DNA of 64,000 bases from Staphylococcus condimenti (GCF_001618885.1 NZ_CP015114.1:1116001-1180000), one strand, 5' to 3'; positions 9,935-20,174 are shown, counted from the first letter of the stretch. Made by a program: numbers and translations. The notes: generated by a model not told the origin, from the letters alone.

Positions 9935-10985
9935 CTTCTTCATGATTTTGATGTCTTTTTTCTAATAATCTCAAGAAAGGACGGTAATTATCATCAATCA
10001 ATCCTGTAAACTCAACAATCAATTCAATTGTAATCAGAATGAGTATCAGCATCATGATTACACCCCAAGGTTGAGATAAATACAAGATGACACTGGAAAT
10101 ACTGAATAAAATAGCAATTGAATAAATAAGTACTACAGTTTGTCGATGTGTATAACCAAGCTTCAATAGTTTGTGATGTAAATGAGATTTATCTGCCTGC
10201 ATAATTTTTTGACCTTTTTTAGCACGGCGAATCATCGCGAAAAGTGTATCGATAAACGGCACCGCAAGTATCACAATCGGGAAAAATAAAGAAAAGAACG
10301 TAATATTTTTAAAACCTAAAAGTGATAAAAAGCTAATAATAAAACCGAGTTGCAACGAACCGCTATCGCCCAAGAATATTTTTGCAGGGTGGAAATTATA
10401 GAATAAGAATCCGATAAGCGAGCCGATCATGACACTGCAAATCATAATAATGAAAATATCGGCTTGCAAGATGGCAATAAATCCGATGGTCATAAATGCA
10501 ATCGTTGAAACGCCTGCTGCTAAACCATCTAAGCCATCAATCAAATTAATCGCATTTGTAATAGCGATAATCCAAAAAACAGTAATAGGCACACTTAAAA
10601 TTCCAAAATGAATCGTACCGAACGGTAATTGGATAAAGTCAATAGTAACACCATAATAAACAACAACCAAAGCAGCAATACACTGCCCTAACAGTTTGAG
10701 TATCGGCTTCAAATTGTATACATCATCTATCAATCCGACTAAATACATGATGATAGTACCAAGAATCAGCGGGATTACTTCTCGCTCAATTGGATGCCCA
10801 ATCCAAATGCCCAGCATAAATGAAAAGAGAATAACCGTGCCCCCTAATACAGAAACAGGTTTAGTATGTACTTTTCTGAAGTTAGGTTTGTCCATGATAT
10901 CTAACTCTACGGATATCTTAATGACAATAGGTGTGAGTATTAAACTGACAATCATTGAAAATACTACAAGTAAAAGTGTTATCAT
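9930..10985 (-). CDS. tagO: Undecaprenyl-phosphate GlcNAc-1-phosphate transferase (teichoic acid linkage unit)
   Basis: First committed step of wall teichoic acid synthesis: transfers GlcNAc-1-P from UDP-GlcNAc to undecaprenyl phosphate at the membrane. About ten to eleven transmembrane segments. Catalytic motifs of the MraY/WecA family are visible: LIDDVYNLKP (about 85-95), NAINLIDGLDGLAAG (about 144-158), FLGDSGSLQLGF (about 204-215) and the cytoplasmic HLHHKL histidine motif (about 271-276). 351 residues is standard. Its divergent neighbour is gdpS. The upstream leader holds a palindrome and a possible leader peptide. Confidence 0.95.
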   Translation of the reverse strand: MITLLLVVFSMIVSLILTPIVIKISVELDIMDKPNFRKVHTKPVSVLGGTVILFSFMLGIWIGHPIEREVIPLILGTIIMYLVGLIDDVYNLKPILKLLGQCIAALVVVYYGVTIDFIQLPFGTIHFGILSVPITVFWIIAITNAINLIDGLDGLAAGVSTIAFMTIGFIAILQADIFIIMICSVMIGSLIGFLFYNFHPAKIFLGDSGSLQLGFIISFLSLLGFKNITFFSLFFPIVILAVPFIDTLFAMIRRAKKGQKIMQADKSHLHHKLLKLGYTHRQTVVLIYSIAILFSISSVILYLSQPWGVIMMLILILITIELIVEFTGLIDDNYRPFLRLLEKRHQNHEEE

Positions 10986-11038
10986 CTATCTTCCATTGTC
11001 AAAATCATTTCAACAACCCTTTATAAAGTATATTAATT

Positions 11039-11098
11039 TTAAGACATTAAAATATTATAAATAAGGATTTTAATCGGTGGTTGCAGGTCCTTTGACAA
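11039..11098 (-). CDS. Possible 19-residue leader peptide before tagO
   Basis: TTG at 11098 is preceded by a very strong ribosome site (AAAGGAGG, six bases away) and opens 19 codons ending at TAA, 54 bases before the tagO start. A GGTCC/GGACC stem-loop (11087-11106) overlaps its start. I do not recognise the peptide. The ribosome site is better than that of tagO itself, which is the only reason to list it. Confidence 0.3.
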   Translation of the reverse strand: MSKDLQPPIKILIYNILMS

Positions 11099-11112
11099 GG
11101 GGACCTCCTTTC

Positions 11113-11131
11113 ATTTAACAAATTGTTAAAT
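11113..11131. repeat. Perfect 19-bp palindrome between tagO and gdpS
   Basis: Nine-base arms ATTTAACAA and TTGTTAAAT around a single A. It lies in the divergent promoter region, so it may be an operator for either gene. No regulator is recognised. Confidence 0.5.
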
Positions 11132-11265
11132 AATCTAATAACTTATTCTAACACGAAACAGAGTGAAATGTATTCTAAACCAATAGTATATTACTAGGTT
11201 TTAGATGACAAAATGTATATTTTCACTTACAATAACTAAGTGGTAAAACAAAGGAGCAGATGAAT

Positions 11266-12333
11266 ATGATTGAAGCTATCATTTATAATATTTCTGTTAC
11301 CGTTGCAGGAATCTATCTCTTTCATAGGTTGCAATATTCAGAAACGAAACAAATGAAATTTTCACAAACCTATGTCACTATTCTAATGACTGTGGTAGCA
11401 CTTTTACTTGCTGCCTATCCAATTCCAGTCCATGATTATTTATTATTTTTAACATTCGTGCCGCTGCTCTTTCTAGGTCGCTATACTAATGTATTTTTCA
11501 CAATGGTATCTGCAGCGATTATCTTTATCGTCGATGTTTTTGTATATGGCGATCCATTAGCATATAATATTGCTTTATTGATTATTGCACTTGCAGTCAG
11601 TGTTATCGGACCGTTTATTAAGCAAAATGATATTGTTTCTTTGCAAATATTAAATGCAATCAGTTTAATTATCTTAAGTATTATCTCCATTATTACTAAA
11701 TTTTATACTTTGCAAGAAATCATCTATTTAATTCCAATATCATTTGTAGTCACAATTGCATCTTCTATTACTTTTGTAGATATTTGGCGTTTCTTTACTT
11801 TAGTTCAACGGTATGAAAGCGAAGATCGTTATGATTATCTGACAGGTTTAGGAAATGTAAAAGAGTTCGACCGTTATTTGAATAAAATGACAGATGAAGC
11901 GGATGAAAAATCAACAAGTTTAGGATTGCTTTTAATTGATATTGACGGTTTTAAAGATGTCAACGACGCTTTTACACACCGTTCTGGAGATGCTGTACTC
12001 AAACAAATTTCACAGCTCTTAATCAATTATGTCCCTCCAAACGTTCGTATATTCCGAAATGGCGGAGAAGAATTTTCAGTAGTAGTACTTGGTTATTCTC
12101 TAGACCAGAGTGTAAAGTTAGCTGAAAGTATACGTGCAGGTGTTGAACAATCTACTTTCCACTTGCCAGATAAAGAAGTCATCAAATTATCAGTATCAAT
12201 CGGTATCGGTTATCTCACAGCAGATGATTATAAATCACAACGTAAAGTATTTAAAGATGCAGACGACATGTTGCATATGGCCAAAAATGAAGGTCGTAAC
12301 CAAGTTATGTTTAATCCGATTGTTAAATCTTAA
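11266..12333 (+). CDS. gdpS: Membrane GGDEF-domain protein GdpS
   Basis: Staphylococcal GGDEF protein with about six N-terminal membrane segments (1-185) and a C-terminal GGDEF domain (about 195-355). The active-site signature GGEEF is intact ([10 protein letters not shown]), and [12 protein letters not shown] precedes it. In S. aureus and S. epidermidis this protein is reported to affect biofilm and surface-protein expression without detectable cyclic-di-GMP synthesis. I prefer the ATG at 11266: AAGGAG is 9 bases upstream of it, but only 3 from the ATG at 11260. The gene has its own terminator. Confidence 0.9.
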   Translation: MIEAIIYNISVTVAGIYLFHRLQYSETKQMKFSQTYVTILMTVVALLLAAYPIPVHDYLLFLTFVPLLFLGRYTNVFFTMVSAAIIFIVDVFVYGDPLAYNIALLIIALAVSVIGPFIKQNDIVSLQILNAISLIILSIISIITKFYTLQEIIYLIPISFVVTIASSITFVDIWRFFTLVQRYESEDRYDYLTGLGNVKEFDRYLNKMTDEADEKSTSLGLLLIDIDGFKDVNDAFTHRSGDAVLKQISQLLINYVPPNVRIFRNGGEEFSVVVLGYSLDQSVKLAESIRAGVEQSTFHLPDKEVIKLSVSIGIGYLTADDYKSQRKVFKDADDMLHMAKNEGRNQVMFNPIVKS

Positions 12334-12349
12334 AATTGAAATTATGAAA

Positions 12350-12381
12350 AGGCTCAATTCTTATAGAATTGAGTCTTTTTA
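12350..12381 (+). terminator. Terminator of gdpS
   Basis: Stem GGCTCAATTC (12351-12360) with GAATTGAGTC (12366-12375), then TTTTT. Confidence 0.92.
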
Positions 12382-12537
12382 ATTTCGCTTCTTTTTAACT
12401 CCCCGAGTTTTTTGTTGACTTATTGATAATACTTTCTTTTTCAATTGTATTTCAAACTACCCAGTTCTATTGCAACTTTAAAGTGTTCCTTGTAAACTTT
12501 TAGTATCAACTATACAAACAAGAAGGAGAACTGCAAG

Positions 12538-13302
12538 GTGCCTGAAGAAGCAATTACGATAATTGATGAAAATAAAGTTATAGATGTAGTGATGACTGCA
12601 GGAAAAATATTATTGGAAAGCGGTGCAGAAACTTACCGTGTAGAAGATACAATGTCTCGCATTGCGTATAGTTATGGTTTAGATAATACAAATAGTTTTG
12701 TCTCGAATACTGCTATTATCTTTTCTTTGAATGATCGTACAAACACGCGGTTAATTCGCGTTCGTGACCGCACAACCGATTTAGAAAAAATTGCACTCGC
12801 AAATAATATTTCTCGTAAAATTGCTAAGAAACAACTGTCTATTGATGAAGCAAAATCTGAATTAATCCATTTAGAACATGCTTCTTTGCAATACTCGTAT
12901 TTAACGAAGTTCATTGCAGTATCTATTGCATGTGGTTTCTTCTTATTTATGTTCGGTGGAGTAGCACAAGATTTCATTTACGCTATTATGGCTGGTGCTG
13001 GCGCTTATCTGACTTTTGATTATGTGCAGCGTTTTATACAAATTAAATTTTTCTCTGAGTTTATTAGTGCTATTGTAGTTATCGGTGTTGCTGCTATTAC
13101 CCATAAACTCGGATTATCTGTAAACCAAGATATTATTACCATCGCTGGTGTCATGCCGCTGGTTCCAGGTATTTTGATTACAAATGCCATCAGAGACTTG
13201 TTGGCTGGCGAACTACTTGCTGGAATGTCGCGCGGTATGGAAGCTGCTTTAACTGCATTTGCAATCGGCGCAGGTGTAGCAATTATCTTACTCTTCTTTT
13301 AG
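12538..13302 (+). CDS. Threonine/serine exporter family, large subunit (ThrE N-terminal, DUF1212)
   Basis: Probable amino-acid exporter component. A soluble N-terminal domain (about 1-120) carries the family signature LESGAETYRVEDT and NTRLIRVRDR. About five membrane helices follow (120-254). The start is GTG, after AAGGAG. The ThrE fold is split over two genes here; the next gene supplies the other half, 17 bases downstream. Substrate is not shown by the sequence. Confidence 0.85.
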   Translation: MPEEAITIIDENKVIDVVMTAGKILLESGAETYRVEDTMSRIAYSYGLDNTNSFVSNTAIIFSLNDRTNTRLIRVRDRTTDLEKIALANNISRKIAKKQLSIDEAKSELIHLEHASLQYSYLTKFIAVSIACGFFLFMFGGVAQDFIYAIMAGAGAYLTFDYVQRFIQIKFFSEFISAIVVIGVAAITHKLGLSVNQDIITIAGVMPLVPGILITNAIRDLLAGELLAGMSRGMEAALTAFAIGAGVAIILLFF

Positions 13303-13319
13303 AAAGGCGTGTTTAAAAA

Positions 13320-13817
13320 ATGATTTCACAATATATCTTTCAATTTTTGATCAGTTTTTGTTCAACATTGCTGTTCTCAATACTTTTTAATGCGCCGCGT
13401 AAATTGCTGCCTGCATGCGGTTTCGTAGGAGCAATGGGGTGGATTATTTATGTCATTGCGATGGACATGAATACTGGTAAAGTTGCAGCATCATTTCTTG
13501 GAAGCTTTATTTTAGCCGTTATGAGTCATACAATGAGCAAACGTTATTTCCAACCTGTAATTATCTTTATCGTTCCTGGTATTATTCCGCTTGTACCAGG
13601 AGGAGCAGCATACGAAGCAACACGATTCTTAGTTACGAATCAATATACACATGCTGTAAATACCTTTTTGGAGGTAACATTGATTTCAGGCGCCATCGCT
13701 TTTGGTATTTTATGTGCGGAGATTGTTTATCATATACATAATCGTATTAAAGCGAATTATGGTAAAATGAAAGGCAAGTCATATCAAAAGCAATTCAATA
13801 TGAACAATAGAAGTTAA
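13320..13817 (+). CDS. Threonine/serine exporter family, small subunit (DUF3815)
   Basis: About five membrane helices in 165 residues, with the family segment [20 protein letters not shown] near the middle. It equals the C-terminal domain of one-piece ThrE and should pair with the preceding gene. It is followed by pepT after 13 bases, so the three genes probably share a transcript. Confidence 0.85.
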   Translation: MISQYIFQFLISFCSTLLFSILFNAPRKLLPACGFVGAMGWIIYVIAMDMNTGKVAASFLGSFILAVMSHTMSKRYFQPVIIFIVPGIIPLVPGGAAYEATRFLVTNQYTHAVNTFLEVTLISGAIAFGILCAEIVYHIHNRIKANYGKMKGKSYQKQFNMNNRS

Positions 13818-13830
13818 GGGGTGCATAAAA

Positions 13831-15063
13831 GTGAAAGAAGAATTAATCGACAGACTTAAACGTTATGCCGAGATTGATACACAATCTGACCCAGATTCAG
13901 AATCTACACCTTCTACAGAGAAACAGTGGGATTTATTGAATCTACTTAAACAAGAACTGGAAGAATTAGGGTTGCAAACTGACATAGATGATAACGGTTA
14001 TTTATTTGCAACATTAGAAAGCAACATTGCTAATGAAGTGCCGACAGTCGGTTTCTTAGCACATGTTGATACTTCACACGATTTCAATGCTTCAAATGTA
14101 AAACCGCAAATCATTGAAAATTACGATGGCAAACCGATTCAACTAGGGAACACTGATCGTGAATTAAATCAAGATGTCTTCCCTGCTATGAAATCAGTAG
14201 AGGGACATACATTAATGATTACAGATGGTACATCATTACTTGGTGCTGATGATAAAGCTGGTGTTGCTGAAATTATGACAGCATTAACATACTTAGTAGA
14301 GCATCCTGAAGTGAAGCATGGTCGTATTCGTGTTGCATTCACACCTGATGAAGAAATCGGCCGCGGCCCTCACAAATTTGATGTTGAACGTTTTGATGCT
14401 GATTTTGCTTATACAATGGACGGCAGCCAATATGGCGAATTGCAATTTGAAAGTTTCAATGCTGCTGAAGCGACTATCACTTGTCATGGTGTCAATGTAC
14501 ATCCGGGTTCTGCTAAAGATGTAATGGTAAATGCCATTAAATTAGGAGAACGTTTTGACAGTATACTTCCTGAAGATGAAGTGCCCGAAAAAACAGAAGG
14601 TTATGAAGGCTTCTTCCATCTCATGAACTTTAATGGTACTACGGAAAAAGCACAATTAAAATATATTATTCGTGATCATGACCGCGAACGTTTTGAAGCA
14701 CGCAAAGCATGCTTATTAGAAATTCGCGATCAAATCAATACAGATTATAATAATAATCCTGTTGAAGTCGATATGTATGACCAATATCATAATATGGCAG
14801 AAAAAATTAACGAAGTCCCTGAAGTGATTGAAGTACCAAAACGTGTCTTCAAAAAATTAGGCATCGAACCAAATACTGAGCCTATTCGTGGTGGTACAGA
14901 TGGTTCTCAATTATCATTCATGGGCTTACCAACACCAAACATCTTTACAGGTTGCGATAATTTCCATGGTCCATTCGAATATGCTTCTATCGATGTAATG
15001 GAACGCGCAGTAGAAGTTATTTTAGGAATAGCTGAAGAGATTGCTCAACCGACTGATAACTAA
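13831..15063 (+). CDS. pepT: Peptidase T (tripeptide aminopeptidase)
   Basis: Cytosolic M20 metallopeptidase that removes the N-terminal residue from tripeptides. Zinc-ligand motifs are present: [11 protein letters not shown] (His79 region), [12 protein letters not shown] (bridging Asp), TPDEEIGRG (catalytic and ligand Glu), TMDGSQYGE, and the C-terminal [14 protein letters not shown]. 410 residues is the family norm. The start is GTG, with AAGGGGTG as ribosome site. It is the last gene of the run before a strong terminator. Confidence 0.96.
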   Translation: MKEELIDRLKRYAEIDTQSDPDSESTPSTEKQWDLLNLLKQELEELGLQTDIDDNGYLFATLESNIANEVPTVGFLAHVDTSHDFNASNVKPQIIENYDGKPIQLGNTDRELNQDVFPAMKSVEGHTLMITDGTSLLGADDKAGVAEIMTALTYLVEHPEVKHGRIRVAFTPDEEIGRGPHKFDVERFDADFAYTMDGSQYGELQFESFNAAEATITCHGVNVHPGSAKDVMVNAIKLGERFDSILPEDEVPEKTEGYEGFFHLMNFNGTTEKAQLKYIIRDHDRERFEARKACLLEIRDQINTDYNNNPVEVDMYDQYHNMAEKINEVPEVIEVPKRVFKKLGIEPNTEPIRGGTDGSQLSFMGLPTPNIFTGCDNFHGPFEYASIDVMERAVEVILGIAEEIAQPTDN

Positions 15064-15074
15064 TTCGATATAAT

Positions 15075-15112
15075 AAAGGGCGGAAACACATAGTTCAGTG
15101 TTTCCGCCCTTT
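15075..15112. terminator. Bidirectional terminator between pepT and glycerate kinase
   Basis: Perfect 15-bp stem AAAGGGCGGAAACAC / GTGTTTCCGCCCTTT with an 8-base loop, between converging genes. Confidence 0.92.
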
Positions 15113-15127
15113 GCTATACTCAGGTAA

Positions 15128-16258
15128 TTATGATTTCTTATTCACATCAAATTGTGCTTTTAATAATTTAAGCGCTTGGACTGCATAAAATCGAATTTGG
15201 ATACCTGCTTTGAAACTTGTATAATGTTCAGGCATCTCCATAAATAAATTAAACATACCTGTCACACCTAAAGCTTCATAACGGTCAAATTTATCATTTG
15301 TCGCATTAATCGCAATACAAGGTTTTTGATATTTCGTTGCTAATTCTGCAATACGCAATGTTGTCGTTTCAAGTAAATGATCTGCTTCATTTATCCCTTC
15401 ACCAAACATCACCAAATCAGCTTGTTCAATCAAATCTTCCAAATGTGTAATTTGGTCTACAAGATTATGACTCGTTAAAATTTCCGCATCATAAAGTGCT
15501 GCAAATATAGCTGCTACACCGCCTCCAGCACCGCCGCGTTCTACTGTGCTTGTGACTATATGTGCTTCGTTTTTCAAAATTTCACTGAAATACCATACTA
15601 GATTATCAATAGTTGCCGCTTCTTCACGTGTAATATCTAATAACGGATAAACTTGCATAATTTCACTTTGTTTGCCATACATCTTACTCGCAAAATCTGA
15701 CACCAGTTGAATACGTACTTGCGCCAAACGCGGATGTAAGTTTGATAAGTCGACATGGCGGATATATTTAAGGACTTCAGCACCTTTTCTCGTATCAATC
15801 GGTTGACCTTCATCATCATAATATCTTGCGCCAAGAGCTTGAAGCATGCCGGCACCACCATCAAAACTTGCAATATTACCTAAAGAAATCACTAAATGTT
15901 CTGCGTCATTGTCTAATGCTCTAGAAATTAATTCGCCTAATCCATAACTTGAACGCTTGCCGATTGGTTTTTCACCTTGTAAAAACAAGTCAGCTTCAAT
16001 TACTGTCATACCATTTTCGGTTTTGCCATATACGGCTTCTACTTGATTCATATCTGCGTTATGTACCATTTCACGATACTTCGTACCTGATTGCCACAAG
16101 AACACAGAATCCATTAATTCATGGCGACCATTAAATAGCGGTACCTGAACAATGTCTGCATCTTCAATTTGACTTGCAACCGCTTCTTCTACATAGCGGT
16201 TAGCTTCATAACTTGAAACGATACCATTAAATTCATCCATCGCAACTAATACTCTCAT
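15128..16258 (-). CDS. glxK: Glycerate kinase
   Basis: Phosphorylates glycerate with ATP to feed glycolysis. GlxK/GarK family (376 residues): N-terminus MRVLVAMDEFNGIVSSYEA, SLGNIASFDGGAGMLQALGA (about 125-144) and a glycine-rich ERGGAGGGVAAIFAAL loop (about 238-253). FGEGINEAD occurs at about 278-286. The family often reads DSFKGSLSS at the N-terminus; here it is DEFNGIVSS, a milder variant. It is monocistronic, between two terminators. Confidence 0.9.
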   Translation of the reverse strand: MRVLVAMDEFNGIVSSYEANRYVEEAVASQIEDADIVQVPLFNGRHELMDSVFLWQSGTKYREMVHNADMNQVEAVYGKTENGMTVIEADLFLQGEKPIGKRSSYGLGELISRALDNDAEHLVISLGNIASFDGGAGMLQALGARYYDDEGQPIDTRKGAEVLKYIRHVDLSNLHPRLAQVRIQLVSDFASKMYGKQSEIMQVYPLLDITREEAATIDNLVWYFSEILKNEAHIVTSTVERGGAGGGVAAIFAALYDAEILTSHNLVDQITHLEDLIEQADLVMFGEGINEADHLLETTTLRIAELATKYQKPCIAINATNDKFDRYEALGVTGMFNLFMEMPEHYTSFKAGIQIRFYAVQALKLLKAQFDVNKKS

Positions 16259-16360
16259 CTTGTCACCTCAAATAAAGTTTCCCAATGTTTTTTCATACGA
16301 TTCACTATAATATTATACAGACCTTATTTAAAAAAACCTACTGTAACGCCCGACTGACAC

Positions 16361-16447
16361 TGCTAAAAAATAAACTCCAAGCAATAGCGGATACGATCGA
16401 TACTGTTCTTTAAACTTCAGACCTGCATCCATTCATTGCTTGGAGTT
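16361..16447 (-). terminator. Long-loop terminator of the brxC pseudogene
   Basis: Perfect 13-bp arms AACTCCAAGCAAT (16373-16385) and ATTGCTTGGAGTT (16435-16447), separated by 49 bases, then a minus-strand U-run from 16365-16371. The long loop is unusual for a terminator. Confidence 0.6.
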
Positions 16448-16497
16448 GCGATTTCATATTTATGCTTTTGTTATTTGTTAAGACATTGGACTTTCAA

Positions 16498-16818
16498 TTA
16501 TTCTTCAGCTTGAGCTAATGAAGAAACATTAATATCATCATGACTCGCATGCCATTTCACTTTGCCATCTACAAAATAAAAAGCTTGCGGTGATTCATGT
16601 TTAACCCCTGTTTCTTCCTCAATATAATTTGAAAGATCTCTTTGTTCTTGTACCACTAAATAATAGCCAGCGATATCGCGTTCATATAAAAATTTGTTGA
16701 ATTGATCATATGCATTCGCAGAAATCGGGCAAGTGTTACTGTGTTTCAAAATAAATACATCTTTGTTGTCATTGATTACCTGTTCGAACTAGTCAATCGA
16801 AGTCAGCTTTGTAGCCAT
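16498..16818 (-). pseudogene. Bacilliredoxin BrxC (YtxJ) with an in-frame stop codon
   Basis: Monothiol bacilliredoxin family; the intact protein removes bacillithiol from S-thiolated proteins. Reading from ATG at 16818 (after a GAGGTG ribosome site) gives MATKLTSID, then TAG at 16789-16791, then FEQVINDNKDVFILKHSNTCPISANAYDQF, the expected YtxJ sequence with its TCPI motif, to the normal C-terminus. Without the stop the product would be 106 residues, the family length. The frame is otherwise open and well conserved, which points to a recent point mutation or a sequencing error. A restart at TTG 16749 would lose the first strand. Confidence 0.8.
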
Positions 16819-16959
16819 TCTATTCACCTCTAAAAATATTTATCACAATTAAGTGATAGTCCCTTTATTTTTTCACATTTCAATGTGTCTAATTATACAC
16901 ACTTTATATTTCAATGTTAACCGAAATACTAATATTTTTAATCCATTTTCTTAATAATT

Positions 16960-17853
16960 CTAATTTACATCCTCTTTCAATCGCTTCAATGCTTTATTGT
17001 AATTTTTATGATACTCACTTAAATCTTTCCCTGTTAGAGGCAATTTATTCATATCATATTGCTCTAATTTTGTACTGATATCAATCGTTTGCTGTCTTGT
17101 TTCATAGTAATTCTGCAAACTATAATACATTTCTATCGCACTTTGACGTGCTTTTGTCGTTTCATTATCAGTCACCGTAGATTGATTTAAATCTTCTATC
17201 TGTTTTGAAATCAAAGGTTCTATTTTATCTTTGATGACCACTTTAGTTTGCTTAGGATCTTCGGCATCCAGATATTTTTTAGCTACTTCTTGTAATTTTT
17301 TATTATTATCTTTCAATTTGCCTACCAATGCATCTGCACTTTTATTTTCGCCCGCTTTCTTTGCGTCTGCTACTTTAATTTCTAATTGTGCTCTTCGTTT
17401 TTCAAATAAACGCGTGTAATTCAAAATATCTTCATTCGTTTTAACAGATTGATTACAAAGTCTGATATAATCTCTATCTTTTTTCAAAGCTTTTTCTTGC
17501 TGATCTACTTCTTTTAAATATTCTGTTCTTAATTGCTTCACAGCTTTCGTGTCAGCTGGAAGTGAATGTGCGGCTTCTTTATATGATTTAAAGGCTGGCA
17601 TTAATTTCTTATCCATATCCTTGCTCATCTGCTCAAAATCTTCTTTATTTCTATCTGTTAAATCTGACTTGCTCAGCTCGTTCAAACGATTCAAATGTAT
17701 ATCATCCATTGTCTTTTTAACATGGTCTTGTTTTTTATCTACTTCAGACATTGACTGTTCGAATTGATTTAAATCAGACTGAGTTCTATTGCCGCATGCA
17801 ACTAATGAAAATATTGCACAAACCAGCAAAAACGCCAGAAGCCATGGTTTCAT
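16960..17853 (-). CDS. YkyA-like cell-wall-binding lipoprotein
   Basis: Lipoprotein of unknown function. A signal peptide ends in the lipobox LVAC (about 17-20), so Cys20 is lipidated. The remaining 275 residues are almost wholly charged helix, with many Lys, Glu and Asp, and should form long coiled coils outside the membrane. The length and composition match the YkyA/PF10368 family. It lies alone between the brxC pseudogene and a divergent GrpB-like gene. I see no obvious terminator after it. Confidence 0.85.
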   Translation of the reverse strand: MKPWLLAFLLVCAIFSLVACGNRTQSDLNQFEQSMSEVDKKQDHVKKTMDDIHLNRLNELSKSDLTDRNKEDFEQMSKDMDKKLMPAFKSYKEAAHSLPADTKAVKQLRTEYLKEVDQQEKALKKDRDYIRLCNQSVKTNEDILNYTRLFEKRRAQLEIKVADAKKAGENKSADALVGKLKDNNKKLQEVAKKYLDAEDPKQTKVVIKDKIEPLISKQIEDLNQSTVTDNETTKARQSAIEMYYSLQNYYETRQQTIDISTKLEQYDMNKLPLTGKDLSEYHKNYNKALKRLKEDVN

Positions 17854-17955
17854 GCTCGTTCACTCCTGTCTGTTTTTTAATTTATTTTTTAATGTTTGAG
17901 TATGCCCGTTTCCATATTATAATACCTATAAGACTTTTACAAAGGACGGTTAAAT

Positions 17956-18480
17956 ATGTACACACAGACACAACCCCTCATTAGTGATGCGAACTTATTA
18001 GTAGTGTATCATAATCTTTTTGAAGACTATCATGATTTATTGTTGGGATTATTAGATACACCTGTAAAAGCAGTGCATCACATTGGCGGGACAGCCCACT
18101 TCAAATATCCTACTGAACCGATTTTAGATATTTTGGTAGGTGTCAATAACTTGCACGACATTACAGCATTAGATGAGAAACGCTTAAATTATGCCGGTTT
18201 TTACCGGATTCATCACCAATATAAGAAAAAAGTAATGATGGTCAAGTTTAATAATATGATTGATTTAAAGCAAGAAGTACGCTTGCATATTCTGCAAATC
18301 GAATCTGATATGTACAATCAATATCTTCAAATGCAGCGAACATTAAAAGAAGAAAAACAGCTTACACAACAGTTCAAAACAGAAAAAGAAATTCTGCATG
18401 CTAAAGCGTCTTCCATTCGTGATTATGAAACACAAAAAGAAATTTTATTTAAAAAATTATCAAAACAAATGTATGATTAA
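17956..18480 (+). CDS. GrpB-like nucleotidyltransferase-fold protein
   Basis: GrpB/UPF0157 family, an orphan branch of the nucleotidyltransferase superfamily. AVHHIGGTAHFKYPTEPILDILVGV (about 36-60) corresponds to the IGSTAVPGLPAKPIID motif of the family, but diverged: GGTAHFKYPTEP replaces the usual GSTSVPGL..KP. The C-terminal third is Lys/Glu/Gln rich. The function is unknown; altered motif residues may mean lost or changed catalysis. Confidence 0.75.
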   Translation: MYTQTQPLISDANLLVVYHNLFEDYHDLLLGLLDTPVKAVHHIGGTAHFKYPTEPILDILVGVNNLHDITALDEKRLNYAGFYRIHHQYKKKVMMVKFNNMIDLKQEVRLHILQIESDMYNQYLQMQRTLKEEKQLTQQFKTEKEILHAKASSIRDYETQKEILFKKLSKQMYD

Positions 18481-18559
18481 TCGTTATTTTGTTTTTCGCA
18501 TATTGGCGTAATCATTGCTATAATAAGTAAATGAAAATAATTGAAAGGGAGTTCTTTCA

Positions 18560-19486
18560 TTGCATAAAGATGACATCCTAAAGGAACTAAAAAAAGTTCT
18601 GCCAGAAGAAATTATTAAAGTAGATGAACCATTAAAACGATATACGTATACACAAACTGGTGGTAATGCAGACTTCTATTTGAGTCCAACTACAAATGAA
18701 CAAGTTCAAGCAATCAACCACTTGGCAAGAATGAATAACATTCCAGTCACGTATCTAGGCAATGGCTCGAACATTATTATCCGTGAAGGCGGTATTCGCG
18801 GTATCGTCTTAAGTTTATTATCTATGGATTACATTAAAGTTGAAGATAATGTGATTATTGCGGGAAGCGGTGCAGCGATTATCGATGTCTCTCGTAAAGC
18901 CCGTGATCATGCCTTAACTGGTTTAGAATTTGCATGTGGCATACCTGGGTCAATAGGCGGTGCTGTATTTATGAATGCAGGTGCTTATGGCGGTGAGGTC
19001 CGTGATTGTATCGAGCATGCAGTTTGTGTCAATGAACGCGGAGAAATCGTCACATTAACACGAGACGAGTTAGAACTTGGTTACCGTAGCAGTATTGTTC
19101 AAAAACAACATTTAGTTGTGCTTGAAGCATCTTTTAATTTAACACCTGGCAATCAAGAAGAAATCCAATCTGTGATGGACGACTTAACAAATCGTCGCGA
19201 AACAAAGCAACCGCTGGAATACCCTTCTTGCGGCAGTGTTTTCCAAAGACCGCCAGGACACTTTGCTGGTAAATTAATCCAAGATTCTGAGCTTCAAGGT
19301 CATCGTATCGGCGGTGTGGAAGTATCGAAAAAACATGCCGGATTCATGGTAAATGTAGACAACGGTACTGCCACTGATTATGAAGATTTAATACATCACG
19401 TGCAAAATGTTGTTAAAGAAAAATTTAACGTAGAATTACATCCAGAAGTACGTATTATCGGCGATCATCCAGAAGGACATCGTTAA
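18560..19486 (+). CDS. murB: UDP-N-acetylenolpyruvoylglucosamine reductase
   Basis: FAD-dependent enzyme that makes UDP-MurNAc using NADPH, an essential step in peptidoglycan synthesis. FAD-binding residues: [47 protein letters not shown]. The catalytic serine lies in [10 protein letters not shown], and the C-terminus has HAGFMVN and HPEVRIIG. This is the type without the extra Tyr loop. The start is TTG, 8 bases after GGGAG. 308 residues. A CHY zinc-finger gene follows 12 bases on. Confidence 0.96.
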   Translation: MHKDDILKELKKVLPEEIIKVDEPLKRYTYTQTGGNADFYLSPTTNEQVQAINHLARMNNIPVTYLGNGSNIIIREGGIRGIVLSLLSMDYIKVEDNVIIAGSGAAIIDVSRKARDHALTGLEFACGIPGSIGGAVFMNAGAYGGEVRDCIEHAVCVNERGEIVTLTRDELELGYRSSIVQKQHLVVLEASFNLTPGNQEEIQSVMDDLTNRRETKQPLEYPSCGSVFQRPPGHFAGKLIQDSELQGHRIGGVEVSKKHAGFMVNVDNGTATDYEDLIHHVQNVVKEKFNVELHPEVRIIGDHPEGHR

Positions 19487-19498
19487 GGATTTTCATAA

Positions 19499-19837
19499 AT
19501 GACTGAATATGATCATAACGGTACACCTATTGTACATGGTATCGATTTAGACGATGAAACACGATGCAGCCACTATCATACACCAGTTGATGTAGTAGCG
19601 ATGCGCTTTAAATGCTGCGATAAGTATTACGCATGCATCCATTGTCACAATGAATGCGAAGACCATGAACCAATACCTTGGTCTAAAGACGAACAAGATA
19701 CATTAGCTGTGATGTGTGGTGTCTGCAAATATGAAATGACTATTCATGAGTATGTACATACTGATCAATGTCCGAATTGCAGCGCAGCGTTTAATCCGAG
19801 ATGCGAAGCGCATTATCATCATTACTTCACTTTATAA
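19499..19837 (+). CDS. CHY zinc-finger protein
   Basis: Small metal-binding protein (112 residues) of the CHY/HOT13-like family. Cys and His residues are spread through the chain: CSHYHTPVDVVAMRFKCCDKYYACIHCHNEC in the first half and CGVCKYEMT plus CPNCSAAFNPRC in the second. It should bind about three zinc ions. Its role in bacteria is not established; the eukaryotic relative works in mitochondrial disulfide relay. It is probably cotranscribed with murB. Confidence 0.88.
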   Translation: MTEYDHNGTPIVHGIDLDDETRCSHYHTPVDVVAMRFKCCDKYYACIHCHNECEDHEPIPWSKDEQDTLAVMCGVCKYEMTIHEYVHTDQCPNCSAAFNPRCEAHYHHYFTL

Positions 19838-19907
19838 AATCTCATAAAGCTGAAATGACTTAAACGTTGTTTCAGCTTTTAAATTTGTTTTAAAAGGAGG
19901 ACTTGAA

Positions 19908-20174
19908 TTGGAACGGAAAGAAAATTCACACAAAGGTCTCAAAACTCTCAAATACTTAGGTGATTTATTTTTAATTTTAGGAGTCATCGCGATAATCGTC
20001 CAGATTTTTAGTGACATTTCACACCGATTCACAACTAAATTAGTTTTACCGCAATTATTTTTGTTAGTCGCAATATTTCTCTATCTTATTTTCAACATCC
20101 TTATCAAAAACAAAAAAGCAATACTGATAGATATCGTAATTTTCATTTTTATTTTATTGGTTATAGTTTTTTAA
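19908..20174 (+). CDS. Small three-helix membrane protein, unknown
   Basis: 88 residues: a basic N-terminus (MERKENSHKGLKTLKY) and three predicted membrane helices (about 17-37, 44-64, 69-88). The start is TTG with an excellent AAGGAGG seven bases upstream, which makes translation credible. I do not recognise a family. Confidence 0.65.
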   Translation: MERKENSHKGLKTLKYLGDLFLILGVIAIIVQIFSDISHRFTTKLVLPQLFLLVAIFLYLIFNILIKNKKAILIDIVIFIFILLVIVF

